This document shows, piece after piece, positions 32,530 to 42,564 of a stretch of DNA of 64,000 bases. The translations under genes were made by a program, and so were the position numbers. The stretch covers positions 310,001-374,000 of the forward strand of contig NCSJ02000003.1 of assembly GCA_002812745.2 (NCBI GenBank), given 5' to 3'. The stretch's first letter is position 1. Each line of letters begins with the position of its first letter. Source of the DNA: Scytalidium lignicola (Eukaryota > Ascomycota > Leotiomycetes). The notes under the pieces were generated by a model. The model was not told the origin of the DNA. It was given only the letters and a program-made list of their open reading frames with translations, and did not search any database.

Positions 32530-35500
32530 ATAATGTTAAAAANCGTTAATCTCTACTTTATAAATAGTAAAAGTTTATTATATATCAATATAACATTGTA
32601 TAAAAAGCTAATGAAGGCTTTAATTGATTTAAGAGCTAAAAAGAACTTTATCAGTAAATAAGTTGTAAAACGACTTGGACTTAACATAAAAGTTAAGGAC
32701 AACAATTATCTGATATCATTAGCAAACAGTATTAAGGTTCAAAAGTATATTAACATTTAAACTTGAAACTTGGATATGAGGTATAACAAAAGTTATTAAG
32801 AGAAAATATCTTTTGATATTATAAGGTTAAGAACATATCAAGTTATATTAAGAATTGAATAAATAAGGAAGTATAATCTAATAATTGATTAGAGAATAAG
32901 TATGATTACCTTCTTAGAAGAAATTATGTCTTTAAGAGTTATTTATATCAACGAAACTATAAAACATATACTTAAGGAATATTATAAATAATTAAAGTTA
33001 TTTACAGAAAGACTTAATGATTTAGCCTTACTTGAGCACAAACTATAAGATTATGAGATAAAGCTTAAAGAGGAGTTCAGACTAATTTATAGACTAATTT
33101 ATCAAACAACTCTTATTAAGGATAAAATAACAAAGAAATAGTTACTTAAGAAAATGGTGTTTAGAGGTTTGTACAAAGAAGGTTACAGCAAAGCTAGAGT
33201 ACTATTATATTATACAAAAAAAAGAAGACAATCTGTTAGGATGATCTTGTGGTGATTATAGACATTTGAATAGTAAAAACTAAAAAAAGACTAATACTCC
33301 TTACTATTAATAAATTCAATGATAGACAAGTTGAAAGGAGTTGTTATATTTACTAAGCTAGACTTATGGTCAACATTTAATTTAGTTAAGATTAAAAGAG
33401 GTAACAAGTGAAAAGTTGTTATTTAAACAAAATACAGATTATTTAAGCTATTGGTTATAATGTTTAGTATAACTAATGCTTTAACAACATAACAAAGAAT
33501 AATAAATTGTATATTAGAAAAATACTTGGAGAAATTCATAATAATATATCTTGATGATATAATCATTTACTCAAAGAGTATTAAAGAATATAAAGAGTAT
33601 GTTAAACTTGTTTTAAAAGTATTGTAAAAGGCAAGATTATACTATAAACTAATAAAGTATAAATTCTATAAAGAATAAGTTCAATTCTTAGGACATTATA
33701 TTTTTGAAGAAAGAATAAAAACCCTTAATAATAAGATTTAGTTAATTAAGGAGTAAGAACTACTTAAGATAATCAAGTAATTACAAAGTTTTTTAAGGTT
33801 AACTAATTACTATTATAGATTTGTAAAAGATTATTCTAAAATCTTTATACTATTAACTAAACTTATAAAGAAAGATTAAGCTTATGTATAAAATGACATT
33901 ATAAGAAAAGTATTCCAAAACATTAAAGATACTTTATAAAAGGAGGTTTCTTAAGAATCTTCAATCTAGAGAAAGGAATAAGAATTGAAATTAATGCTTT
34001 AATATAACATTAAGAGTTATATTATTATAATCACAACAAATTAATAAACAACATTACTAAGTATTATTAGCCTTTTGGTCAAGAAAGTTAAACATTATAA
34101 AAAGGAATTATCAAACATCAGATAAGGAAATGCTAATTATCATAAAAGCTCTAAAACACTGAAGAGTATATACTATTAAATCCAACAAGACAGTTGATAT
34201 ACTTTTAGACTACTATAACCTCTAATACTTCATGACTACTAAGCAGTTGAATACTAAGCAAGTATAATAAACAAAGAAATTATCCAAATATGATTTTAAG
34301 ATTACTCATGTTAAAGNAAAAGAACAATGGAAGAATAAATACTCTAAGTCAGAAACCTAAGTACTTAACCAAAGGAAAAAAAAAAGAAAAACAAACTTAT
34401 ATTNAAAAGAAAACAAGAGTAAATTCTTAATATATAATAAAGAGCAACTTATAACTATTATAACAATAATAGACAAGCATTAAGCTAATCAAATCAGAAA
34501 AGTAATTGAAAAGGNAAAAAGNAAAAGAATACTTTACCAAACATAACTAAAAGTAAGTAAAAGAAAATTAAAGATATTTAGTATAAAAACAAGAAGTTAT
34601 ATATACTAACAAAATTAACAAAAGAGTTTGTTAGAAAATAGCATAATTTATTATATAATAGATATATAAGGGTAGTTTAATGCTATTATTAAATTAATAA
34701 GGATTACTTTATTATAAAACTATAGTTAATAATGAAGAAAGTAATCATAGAATACGAAATCTGTNAAAAAGGCTAAGAATCCAAGAAGAAAGCTTTAAGG
34801 ACAATTATACCTTACATAAATACTTAACAATTTATAAGAACTAATTGAATAGGATTTTATTGTAAAACTATTAGTTTTTACAGATTGTATAATAAAGGTC
34901 AAGTATAACTTTATCTTTGTAATAATTGAATATTATACTAAGTTTATAATCTTTGAACTATTTAAGAAAACTTGAGGAGTAAGAGAGGTAGTTAATATAT
35001 TCTTATAAAGAGTAATATCTTAATAAGGAGTACTAAAACAAATAATCTTTGATAAAGATATAAGATTTATATCTAAGTTTTAAGAAACATTAACAATAAG
35101 AATAAAGGTTAAAAGGAAATTGTCAACAGCATAATATTTATAAACTAACAAACAAACAGAATGTTTGAACATATAATTAGAAGGATACTTAAGATGTTAT
35201 GTCAATTATGACCAAGATAATTAAGTTAATTACTTGTTAATAACAGAAATGTTATACAATAGTATACTACATAAATTAACTAAAGTTACTTTATTCTATG
35301 TGAATTATAAACAAGAACCAGAAGGATTCTATATTAGACTAGAATTGAAGTTTACAAGTAAATCAACAAAGATTTAAGTAAAACAAATAGAAGAAATACA
35401 AGAAAAAATCAAAAACTTACTTCAATATACAAAGAAAAGAATGAAGAAATATTATGATCATAAACACTTAATAAAATTAACATACAAAAAAAGGGATAAA

Positions 35501-35620
35501 AGTTTATCTTCTTAAGAAGAATATCAAAACAACAAGATTAAGCAATAAACTAGACTAAATAAAGATAAAACCNATATGAAATCAAAGAAGTTTATAAACT
35601 TTTAACATATAAATTGAAGT
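32530..35620 (+). pseudogene. Ty3/gypsy protease-RT-RNase H-integrase relic
   Basis: Protease-like segment 32560-32830 (ALIDLRAKKNFIS; the DSGA-type site is degraded). RT 33200-33760 with an intact YLDDIIIYSKS at 33547-33579 (YxDD motif) and VQFLGHYIF. RNase H near 34100 (NYQTSDKEMLIIIKALKH). Integrase 34680-35300 with DFIVKLLVFTDCI and VIIEYYTKFIIFELF. The post-integrase segment VYLLRRNIKTTRLSNKLD is near 35500. The order RT-RH-IN marks Ty3/gypsy. The frame carries dozens of TAA/TAG stops. It ends in DNA beside the inverted-repeat transposon. Confidence 0.75.
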
Positions 35621-35666
35621 TACTAACAACAATTAANTAATCTCCGGTCATAGCGTTGANTATANA

Positions 35667-35823
35667 TGTTCCAGCCCATACGCCAACTCCGCCCGTTGGC
35701 CAACTGACTAGCCAGTTGGCCAACGGTCTAGCCCATACACCAATATTACGGTTGGTGTATGGTCTAGCTCATACGCAAACCAATATTACAGTTGGTGTAT
35801 GGTCTAGCCCATACGCCAACCAC
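35667..35823 (+). repeat. Left terminal inverted repeat
   Basis: 157 bp. It contains palindromes: TTGGCCAACTG...CAGTTGGCCAA (about 35696-35725), CATACACCAA...TTGGTGTATG (about 35735-35762), and an imperfect copy of the second (about 35771-35801). The motif TCTAGCYCATAC recurs three times. Such sub-terminal hairpins may serve as transposase binding sites. Confidence 0.92.
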
Positions 35824-35915
35824 TTCAACTTTTTACCCCACAGTAGCGGTGTAGCTTTAAATGTAATAGATTTCTTCTACTTTACAACCTTCAATTAAGT
35901 TATTCTCCATTCAAT

Positions 35916-38033
35916 ATGGCTTTAATTGAATCAATTAACCCTTTTCCTAATGATGTACGCTTTGCCTTTCAAGAATATATATATAGCGAAGGCTATACCA
36001 ATAAGGAACGAATCAACCCAGAACACTGGCAAAGAATGCATGTCTTTTTAGACAACTTAAACCTTAAACCAGAGAATCGAGCGGATACTAACTTAAAACA
36101 CAGAGTACTTACTCAATTTGAGCTCAAGAACCGTCAATTATATCGATTGCCTGATTCACACCATCCAGAACCGAGATATGCTATACAAGATAGTGAGGTA
36201 TTTGATATTATTGCACAAGAACATATCAAACTCTTTCATGCAGGACGAGATAAAGTATAGCCAGTAATTGAGCAAAATTACTATGGAATTAAACATGGTG
36301 AGGTTGAATAGGTACTCAAAAGATGTAAAAACTGTTCTCTGAACAGGCTATCTGCTATTAAAGCTCCTCTTGAACTTATTGTTTCTAAGAGAGCTTAGGA
36401 ACGTATTCAAGTGGATTTGATTGATATGAGGCATGAACTATCTGGCTAGTACAAGTGGATATTGTATATCAAAGACCATTTTACTAAATATTCACAATTA
36501 TATCCATTTAAAAGTAAAGAATCAATTTTAATTGCACAAGCATTTGCTCAATTTATCATGGCTTTTTTACCTCCTAAAATAGTTCAATGCAACAACGGCA
36601 AAGAGTTCAAAGGTGCCTTTTTTATCATATTATGCAAATATGGTATTCGAATAATCAATGGAAAGCCTAGAACACCTCAAACTCAAGGTCTTGTTGAATA
36701 GGCAAATGGAGTAGTTGAAGTTAAAATTAAAGCTTGGAAAATGGATAATGGTTCAACTGAATGGATTGATGGATTAGTGGAGATTGTTTTAGTAATTAAC
36801 ACTCAAAAACACTTAACAATTAATTGTGCACTTGCTGAATTATTATTCAGAGATCATAACACTTATATTGATTGGTTGGACAGTCAAAAACGCAAAGATC
36901 TTACAATTGGAGTGCTTTAAGAAGATCTTAATCAACCTCCAATATTTGAGAGTGATATAGAACTTGAATTACCAATTGATCCACAATTGTTATCTTTAAG
37001 TAATTCAAGGGTTAATATTGATATTCAATCACAATTATATTCTCAAATTACCATGTGTATTAGCTCTGAAAGTGGCTCAGAGATCAATGTACGAATTACT
37101 CTACCAATTAGGGATTCTCCTGAATAGTGGTATGACACTGAAGCTAATATTCAAACTAACATTGAAGTTGACTCTCTTATGATTACAATTACAGTTACAG
37201 CTACTATTGCTACAGCTACAGCTACTATGGCTACAGTTACAACCATTATGGCTACAGCTACCACAGTTACTACAGTTGCTACGGCTATTACAGCTATTAC
37301 ATTTACTACAGCTACAGCAATTCAATCAACAGATCTAGTGATCCAGAAAGCTCAACAATCAACACAAAAAGCAAGAGTTAGAATGGTAGAAAAGTACTTG
37401 AAAAAACACGATATTCAACACTTTGATATTGGAGATATTGTTTCAATCAAAGTTCCAAGAGAAGATAGAACAGCTACTGATAACCGATGGTTATTTGGAC
37501 GAATATTAGATGAACCATACTCTCATAGATATAAAGTTATTACTCAATCAGGAATCATTAACCGGCTAATGCCAACTAAGGATTTAGGGGTGGTTGATAA
37601 AAGCCTTTGGCCAGATATTACCATTCTAGAAAGCACAAAACAAATCACTTTAACTTTGGCAGCTAGGGAGGTATCTACAAGCCAACGAATTGGGATATCA
37701 TGCTAGTGTAAAGGTCAGTGTAGTACTAAAAGGTGTCGTTGTTTTAAGGAAGGCAAAGATTGTACTGTACACTGTCATAAAGATGAGCATGATTGTGGAA
37801 GGTTATCAAGGCTAGTTATTCGTACAGAACAAGCTTTAATTGAACCTGAAAGCTTTAATTCTAGGAGAAAGTGAGCAAGGGCAGATACTGTAGGTAATGT
37901 TGTTAGTTTAACTGGCCTTGGAGTAGCAGTTGATTTGGATTAGCAATTGATTAGCAATTAAATAGCACTTGAAATAGCTCAAATTGTAAATAAATCAGTA
38001 GCTGAATTAGTAGGTGGTTGGCGTATGGGCTAG
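35916..38033 (+). pseudogene. Transposase of the TIR element: H2C2 + DDE integrase + Cys-rich tail, decayed
   Basis: A single uninterrupted phase from ATG 35916 to TAG 38031, with no frameshift but eleven internal stops (TAG at 36258, 36309, 36396, 36447, 36699, 37125, 37704, 37941; TAA at 36918, 37959; TGA at 37872). Domains in order: an N-terminal helical region; an H2C2 zinc-binding motif (HIKLFHAGRDK...CKNC); the DDE core with first Asp in RIQVDLIDMRH, second position Asn in VQCNNGKEF, and Glu in the TQGLVE block; a Thr/Ala tract; an SH3-like basic segment (DIGDIVSIKVPREDR); and a CXC-type Cys cluster. Nearly all stops are explained by one C-to-T at CpA of a Gln codon, or G-to-A in Trp. 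Confidence 0.78.
37178..37325 (+). repeat. Imperfect ACAGCTACT-type tandem tract in the transposase
   Basis: About 150 bp of degenerate 3/6 bp repeats (ACA, GCT, ACT, ATT units) encoding a Thr/Ala/Ile/Met run between the integrase core and the C-terminal domains. The reverse strand is Ser/Cys/Asn-rich and open, which is a shadow. Confidence 0.7.
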
Positions 38034-38170
38034 ACCATACACCAACTGTAATATTGGTTTGCGTATGGGCTAGACCATACACCAACCGTAATATTGGTGT
38101 ATGGGCTAGACCGTTGGCCAACTGGCTAGTCAGTTGGCCAACGGGCGGAGTTGGCGTATGGGCTGGAACA
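38014..38170 (-). repeat. Right terminal inverted repeat
   Basis: Reverse complement of 35667-35823 with one mismatch (C here against T in the left repeat at about 35769). The transposase frame runs into this repeat and meets its last stop at 38031-38033. Confidence 0.92.
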
Positions 38171-38203
38171 TATATAAATGCGGTGTGGTAGTAGTGGACT
38201 TAC

Positions 38204-39525
38204 TTCGTCGGAGATTATCACGGTGTTATGTTTCACGCAGAGAGCACCTATCGCTCTTAATTCGTCCGTTGAGAATATTTTCCCAATAGGATTATTCCTA
38301 CAATAATATCAGACACTTTGTCCAAAAGGTCAAGGAGTTTTAGAGTAAATTAGACCAGTAAGAGGGAGAGGCTTACGGCGTGTTTACGACCTGGTCTCAG
38401 GACATTTTTGTTTCAGCTAAGCACAAGGTTATTAGCGTGTTCAATAACTGACCAGAATTTTCGTCCTCTTTGTAAACGCCCTCTGTAGCTCAGTCATATC
38501 AACAGTCCATTCTGAAGCAGACGTTGTTTTACTTGAGCCATTTGGCGGTGGCCGTAGAGGAACGTACACGACTTTCCCGCCTGCCATTTCAATGTTGCTG
38601 ATGTATCTATATTACAGTAACACTCATTAACACTTTGTATATTTTGAGATAGCAGATTGCAAATTTATGCTAATAGTTTAGACTGAGATGACAAAGGTAA
38701 AGTGAACCAAGAGATTTAATAAGACGGTGGACATACTGGTCAAAAAAAAAAGGCTCAAACACAATCACCTCATCCCCAGGATCTAAGAGACCCATAAACG
38801 CACTTAGCATGCCTATAGAGCTCAATTATATCAGTGATTTCCTTTTAAATTATTCAAGTTTACCTTTTTCTTTATGTAAATGGGAGTAGAACCTTCATTT
38901 GCGCCCGTAGTAATCGTTATCTCCGTCTCAGGGTTCAGCTTTCGACCAAATGAAGGCGAATACATCTCTGCGAGTGCTTTTAAGAGTCGTGGTCGGCCCT
39001 TTTTTGTCTGATTAGGATCATCTTTATACATAATTTCGTTTCGGGGATTTTTTTAGGTACCTTTGTAGGGGCGTATTGGTTGCATTCTATGCTGGAGAGC
39101 GCTTCTCGAGCTGCGTCGAGGACGAAGTCTGGGGGGTTATAGTCACTATTTCCGTAACCATCAGCCTCCTGATTCAAAGACACAAAAATTAGGATTAGTC
39201 TATGGGTTCTGGAGATGGGGGATGTACAAAGAACCCTGGCCCATGTTTATAACGGGCTGGATTGGTGACTGGGCAATTGCGCTGTTAATGATACTCCTAA
39301 TAAATGTACGATTTTAGTTAGTGTAAGTCTCTCGATCTGACATTCTGAGCAAGTAGAGTTTGCCATGAAGAATCTGAATTGAGCGTACCAGACATCTGAG
39401 CGGTCTCCAGATATTCGATCTGCGGGCTTTATTGGTATGGGGGCGATTGAACCCATTGTCCTTCGGATGATGGGAGTCCTCTGGAATTGCTTGCTAAAGT
39501 AAATTATATTCCCTGTCCAACGCAT
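38204..39525 (-). pseudogene. Class I aminotransferase (kynurenine aminotransferase-like), 3' half lost
   Basis: Exons, minus strand: 39389-39525, 39228-39296, 39061-39145, 38893-38998, 38737-38812, 38453-38606 and about 38204-38296. The translation follows the fold-type I aminotransferase family: INMGQG, YNPPDFVLDAAREAL, NQYAPTKGRPRLLKALAEMY, ITITTGANEG, PGDEVIVFEPFFFDQY, ISNIEMAGGKVVYVPL and NNPIGKIFSTDEL...IISDE. The last exon ends at a GTAAGT donor 33 bp before the transposon, and nothing encoding the PLP-lysine half is present. The exon 6-7 junction is also disturbed: the expected NTPHNP motif is split by about 130 bp. Enzyme type resembles Bna3/KAT (kynurenine to kynurenic acid); the truncated product cannot be active. 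Confidence 0.8.
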
Positions 39526-40069
39526 AGAAAAAGTATGGTTTATTCATAGGTTATAAATAATTAATACAACTCCAATATAGTAGAATTCTACCTACTTGCT
39601 AAAATTGCCATTAGAAAGAGCTGCGGGATAGTCATAACAGTAAAGCTTTACCGCAAAAGCCCGAGCAGCTTCCCGGAGTTCGCTTTTTCGGGATTTTCAA
39701 GGTATGGGGTTGGATGATTCACACCGGAAAGTCGATATGGGGTTCGAAAGATTGATTAGAAAATAATATTAACCCATTGTAATAAAAGGATCGGAGTTAA
39801 AGGAATCCTATGCTCGGTATGTTGCGATGTTCGGCCTCCTCCAAAAAAAGAACCTCGGGAACAATGTAGATATTTCCTGCGTGACCTTCAACCCTGATTT
39901 TGAAGATAGATTCTCAATACAAAGCTCTTTCATATCAGTCTATGCTCCTGCCACAAGTGCAACTATAGTTGGAGAGCCCTTTCTACTCTTCTTCCTTCTC
40001 AACTAACTTAACTTCATTTACCATCTACAACCCAGTACAATCGCAACCACGGATTGTCAGGAATCCACC
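39526..40069. promoter_or_regulatory. Divergent flank, aminotransferase / class V enzyme
   Basis: 544 bp between two divergent starts, including CT-rich sequence close to the 40070 start (39975-40020). No specific motif is supported. Confidence 0.4.
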
Positions 40070-41485
40070 ATGGCCAGCAACAAATCCACCCCTTTTGCTA
40101 CATTTGGTCGTCACATGCGTCAAGAATACTGGCTCTTTGAATCCTCTAATATTAACCTAAACCAGGGGTCCTTCGGCGCCTTCCCTCGCCCTGTTCGCGA
40201 TGCTTTACGGCAACACCAGGACCTCATGGAAGCCAACCCAGACGCCTTTCTACGCTACGACCTTCCACGGCTCCTCGATATTTCTCGCGCTGCCATCGCT
40301 TCCTACGTCAATGCCCCGCTCAACGAGGTTGTACTCATCCCGAACGCGACCACTGGCGTAAACACGGTACTCAGAAACCTAAAATACGAGCCAGGCGATC
40401 GAATTTTGTATTTCAGCACGGTCTATGGAGCGTGCGAGAAGACGATTGAGCATCTCGTAGAGTCGTATCCGGAGATTGATAGTGTGAGAGTCGAGCTCAG
40501 ATATCCGGTTTCTGACGACGCCTTGATTGAGCAGTTCCGTGCAGCGGTAGAAGAAGAGAGGAAGGAAGGGAGGAGAGTAAAAGTTGCGCTTTTTGATACA
40601 GTGACAAGCTTGCCGGGGGTGAGGATGCCATTTGAGCAGCTCGTGGAAGAGTGTAGGAATTATAACATCCTGAGTTTAGTTGATGGCGCACATGGCATTG
40701 GGCACTTGCCGCTCGATTTGGGAAGATTAAATGCTGACTTTTTCGTGAGTAACTGTCATAAGTACGTCCTCTCTCATCCACACAAGCTTCCTAGTGGCTT
40801 TTACCCTCCCTATCTTTGAAATGACAAGGTTTTATACTCATTTACGCCCTCTAGATGGCTTTATGTCCCCCGTGGCTGTGCCATTCTCTATGTCCCAACA
40901 CGTAACCAAGCTCTCATCCGTTCTTCCTTCCCAACTTCGCACGGCTTTGCACCTGTCCTTCGTCCAGGTAAGACTCCCATCGCAAATCCTCTGCCTCCGT
41001 CCGGCAAACCTCCTTTCATCGAAATGTTCGAGTTCGTAGGCACCATGGATTACAGCCCATATTTTTCTATCCCTGCCGCCCTCAAGTTCCGTACAGAAGT
41101 CTGTGGTGGCGAAAAGAGGATCATGGAGTACTGCACCACGATTGTGTACGACGGCGCACAGAGAGTGGCGAATATTTTGGGAACAGAAGTGTTAGATAAT
41201 GAACAAAGAACTGTCACGGGTCAGAATTGTATGGTCAATATACGATTACCCTTGAAATTGGGTGAAGATATTGGAGACGATCATAAAGGGATGGTGGTTG
41301 CGCATATTAGTAAAGAGTTGGTGACCACTTATAGAACTTTCATAGCGACAGTGTTCCATAATGGGAATTGGTGGGCGAGACTTTGCGGGCAGGTTTATCT
41401 GGAGATAGAGGATTTCGAATATGGAGGGAGGTGTCTGTTGGTGGTTTGTGACAATATCAAAAAAGATACAATGTGGAGGACGTGA
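40070..41485 (+). CDS. Class V PLP enzyme, Egt2/isopenicillin N epimerase-like
   Basis: Join(40070..40761,40855..41485), 440 aa; the 93 nt intron (GTACGT/CTCTAG) is longer than average here. Features: NLNQGSFGAFPRPVRDAL at the N-terminus, PNATTGVNTVLRNL (PLP phosphate site), DGAHGIGHLPLDL, and SNCHKW with the PLP lysine (residue 231) restored across the splice, then LYVPRGCAILYVP. A C-terminal QVYLEIEDFEYG block follows. Fungal homologues include the hercynylcysteine sulfoxide lyase Egt2 of ergothioneine synthesis, and LolT/CefD-like enzymes. Which reaction this copy performs cannot be told from the sequence. The PLP core is intact, so it should be active. Confidence 0.85.
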
Positions 41486-42564
41486 GGGTTGGGGTAGAAA
41501 AGTAATTAATGTATTCCAGGACACGATTTTGATTTCGTGATCCTAGGTTAAGACCTTATTCAGGATTCTTAGGAGCGGGTGAAAGAACTTTAATATTTAG
41601 GCAAACGTACAGATCGATATATTTATGATATAGTAAAAGTAAACTTCAATTTACATTACTATCTCATAAACTATATAAACACCACATACACACCATAAAG
41701 GTAGAAAGACATAAATCATTCAGATTAGATATTAGAAGTGCAGACGTCAGAAAGGATAGTTTTAATATATGAACGACAAAGATGATTTCCTTTCCTTCCG
41801 ACGTGGTTAGTCACCATCGCCGCTCTACTCAGGCGCTTCTCATCCACCTCAACCTCTGCTCAGGTTGCCCAGCCAAATAATGAGCTACTTACAATTCAGT
41901 TCTGCTGTCCTAACCCTAGAGTAGTCGGTCGAGGGCGAGGACAGGAGATTTAGGCTACATGGCCTGAGGCAGTGGGCTCAATCGTCAGATTGGCGTAGTT
42001 AATGGAACCGACCTAAGCCAAGCTCATTGGCCGATTAACTTATAGTTTAGTAATCTGTAAAACCACGGATGACTGTTAGAACTGACACCTATTTGCTAGT
42101 TTCATAGAAAAGGAGGGTTGTAATCAGTCAACTGCAAAAGGTAATTTGAAGAAATTTATAACATCGAGTCATCCATTGTGAGATATGGTCCTACCTTTTT
42201 ATTGCATTGTTTTCCCGCAACATCACAGATAAAGCGAATACGATACAACGATACACCATCACTTGCTTCTTTTGCTACGGACTACACACAAGCAGAATCT
42301 ATTTCGCGCGACTTTAGCAAAGGACATTCTGCGTCCTTCATCCATTACACTTTCCAGCCCAGGCCTTGATGTTTGAGAATATTTCCTAGAGTCTTGTTTC
42401 GGCCCCTAAATTGTGAACGTCGATTCCTGGACTGAGCGCTGAGGTGTCACAACGGCTCGAGGGCTTGCTGTCGCACCCAAAAGTAATGCACCCTGACTAC
42501 AATTTGTCGCAGGTAGACCGGTCCGGAAGAACATTAAGATTGGAAGACGATTTGCGAGTTGGCC
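41486..42564. other. Intergenic, 1.08 kb
   Basis: No supported gene. AT-rich in its first half and GC-richer after about 41800. A 63-codon plus-strand frame at 42178-42369 has no recognisable character. Confidence 0.5.

Larger units (their letters stand above)
22621..35640. repeat. AT-rich RIP-type block of nested retroelement relics
   Basis: About 13 kb of very AT-rich DNA with sharp edges, no open frame over about 115 codons, and TAA/TAG stops throughout. Where protein similarity to LTR elements can still be read, changes are overwhelmingly C-to-T and G-to-A (for example Gln to stop, Cys TGT to Tyr TAT), the pattern left by repeat-induced point mutation in ascomycetes. Identifiable pieces, left to right: a possible LTR fragment, an LTR-like repeat with gag, a copia gag-PR-IN-RT-RH relic, a second LTR-like copy, a chromodomain, an antisense frame, a gag zinc knuckle, and gypsy PR-RT-RH-IN. 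Many n characters sit next to A-runs. Confidence 0.9.
35667..38170 (+). mobile_element. Ginger-like DNA transposon with 157 bp hairpin-rich TIRs
   Basis: A 2504 bp element beginning TGTTCCAGCC and ending GGCTGGAACA, bounded by TATANA on the left and TATATA on the right (a 4-6 bp TA-type target duplication, one n). The two 157 bp termini differ at a single base. The interior encodes one integrase-type transposase frame with H2C2 finger, DDE core and Cys cluster. TIRs plus a gypsy-type integrase and no RT are the definition of Ginger-group cut-and-paste transposons (Bao, Kapitonov and Jurka described the group). Its GC is normal, unlike the adjacent block. It lies in an intron of the aminotransferase gene on its right. 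Confidence 0.82.

Noticed and set aside
37101..37325. Minus-strand Cys/Ser/Asn-rich frame that looks like a metallothionein or silk-type repeat
   Set aside because: It is the reverse complement of the Thr/Ala repeat tract in the transposase and has no independent support.
35667..38170. CRISPR-like or tandem array because of the repeated TCTAGCCCATAC units
   Set aside because: The repeats are part of paired inverted termini with palindromes and no spacer pattern, and the host is a eukaryote.
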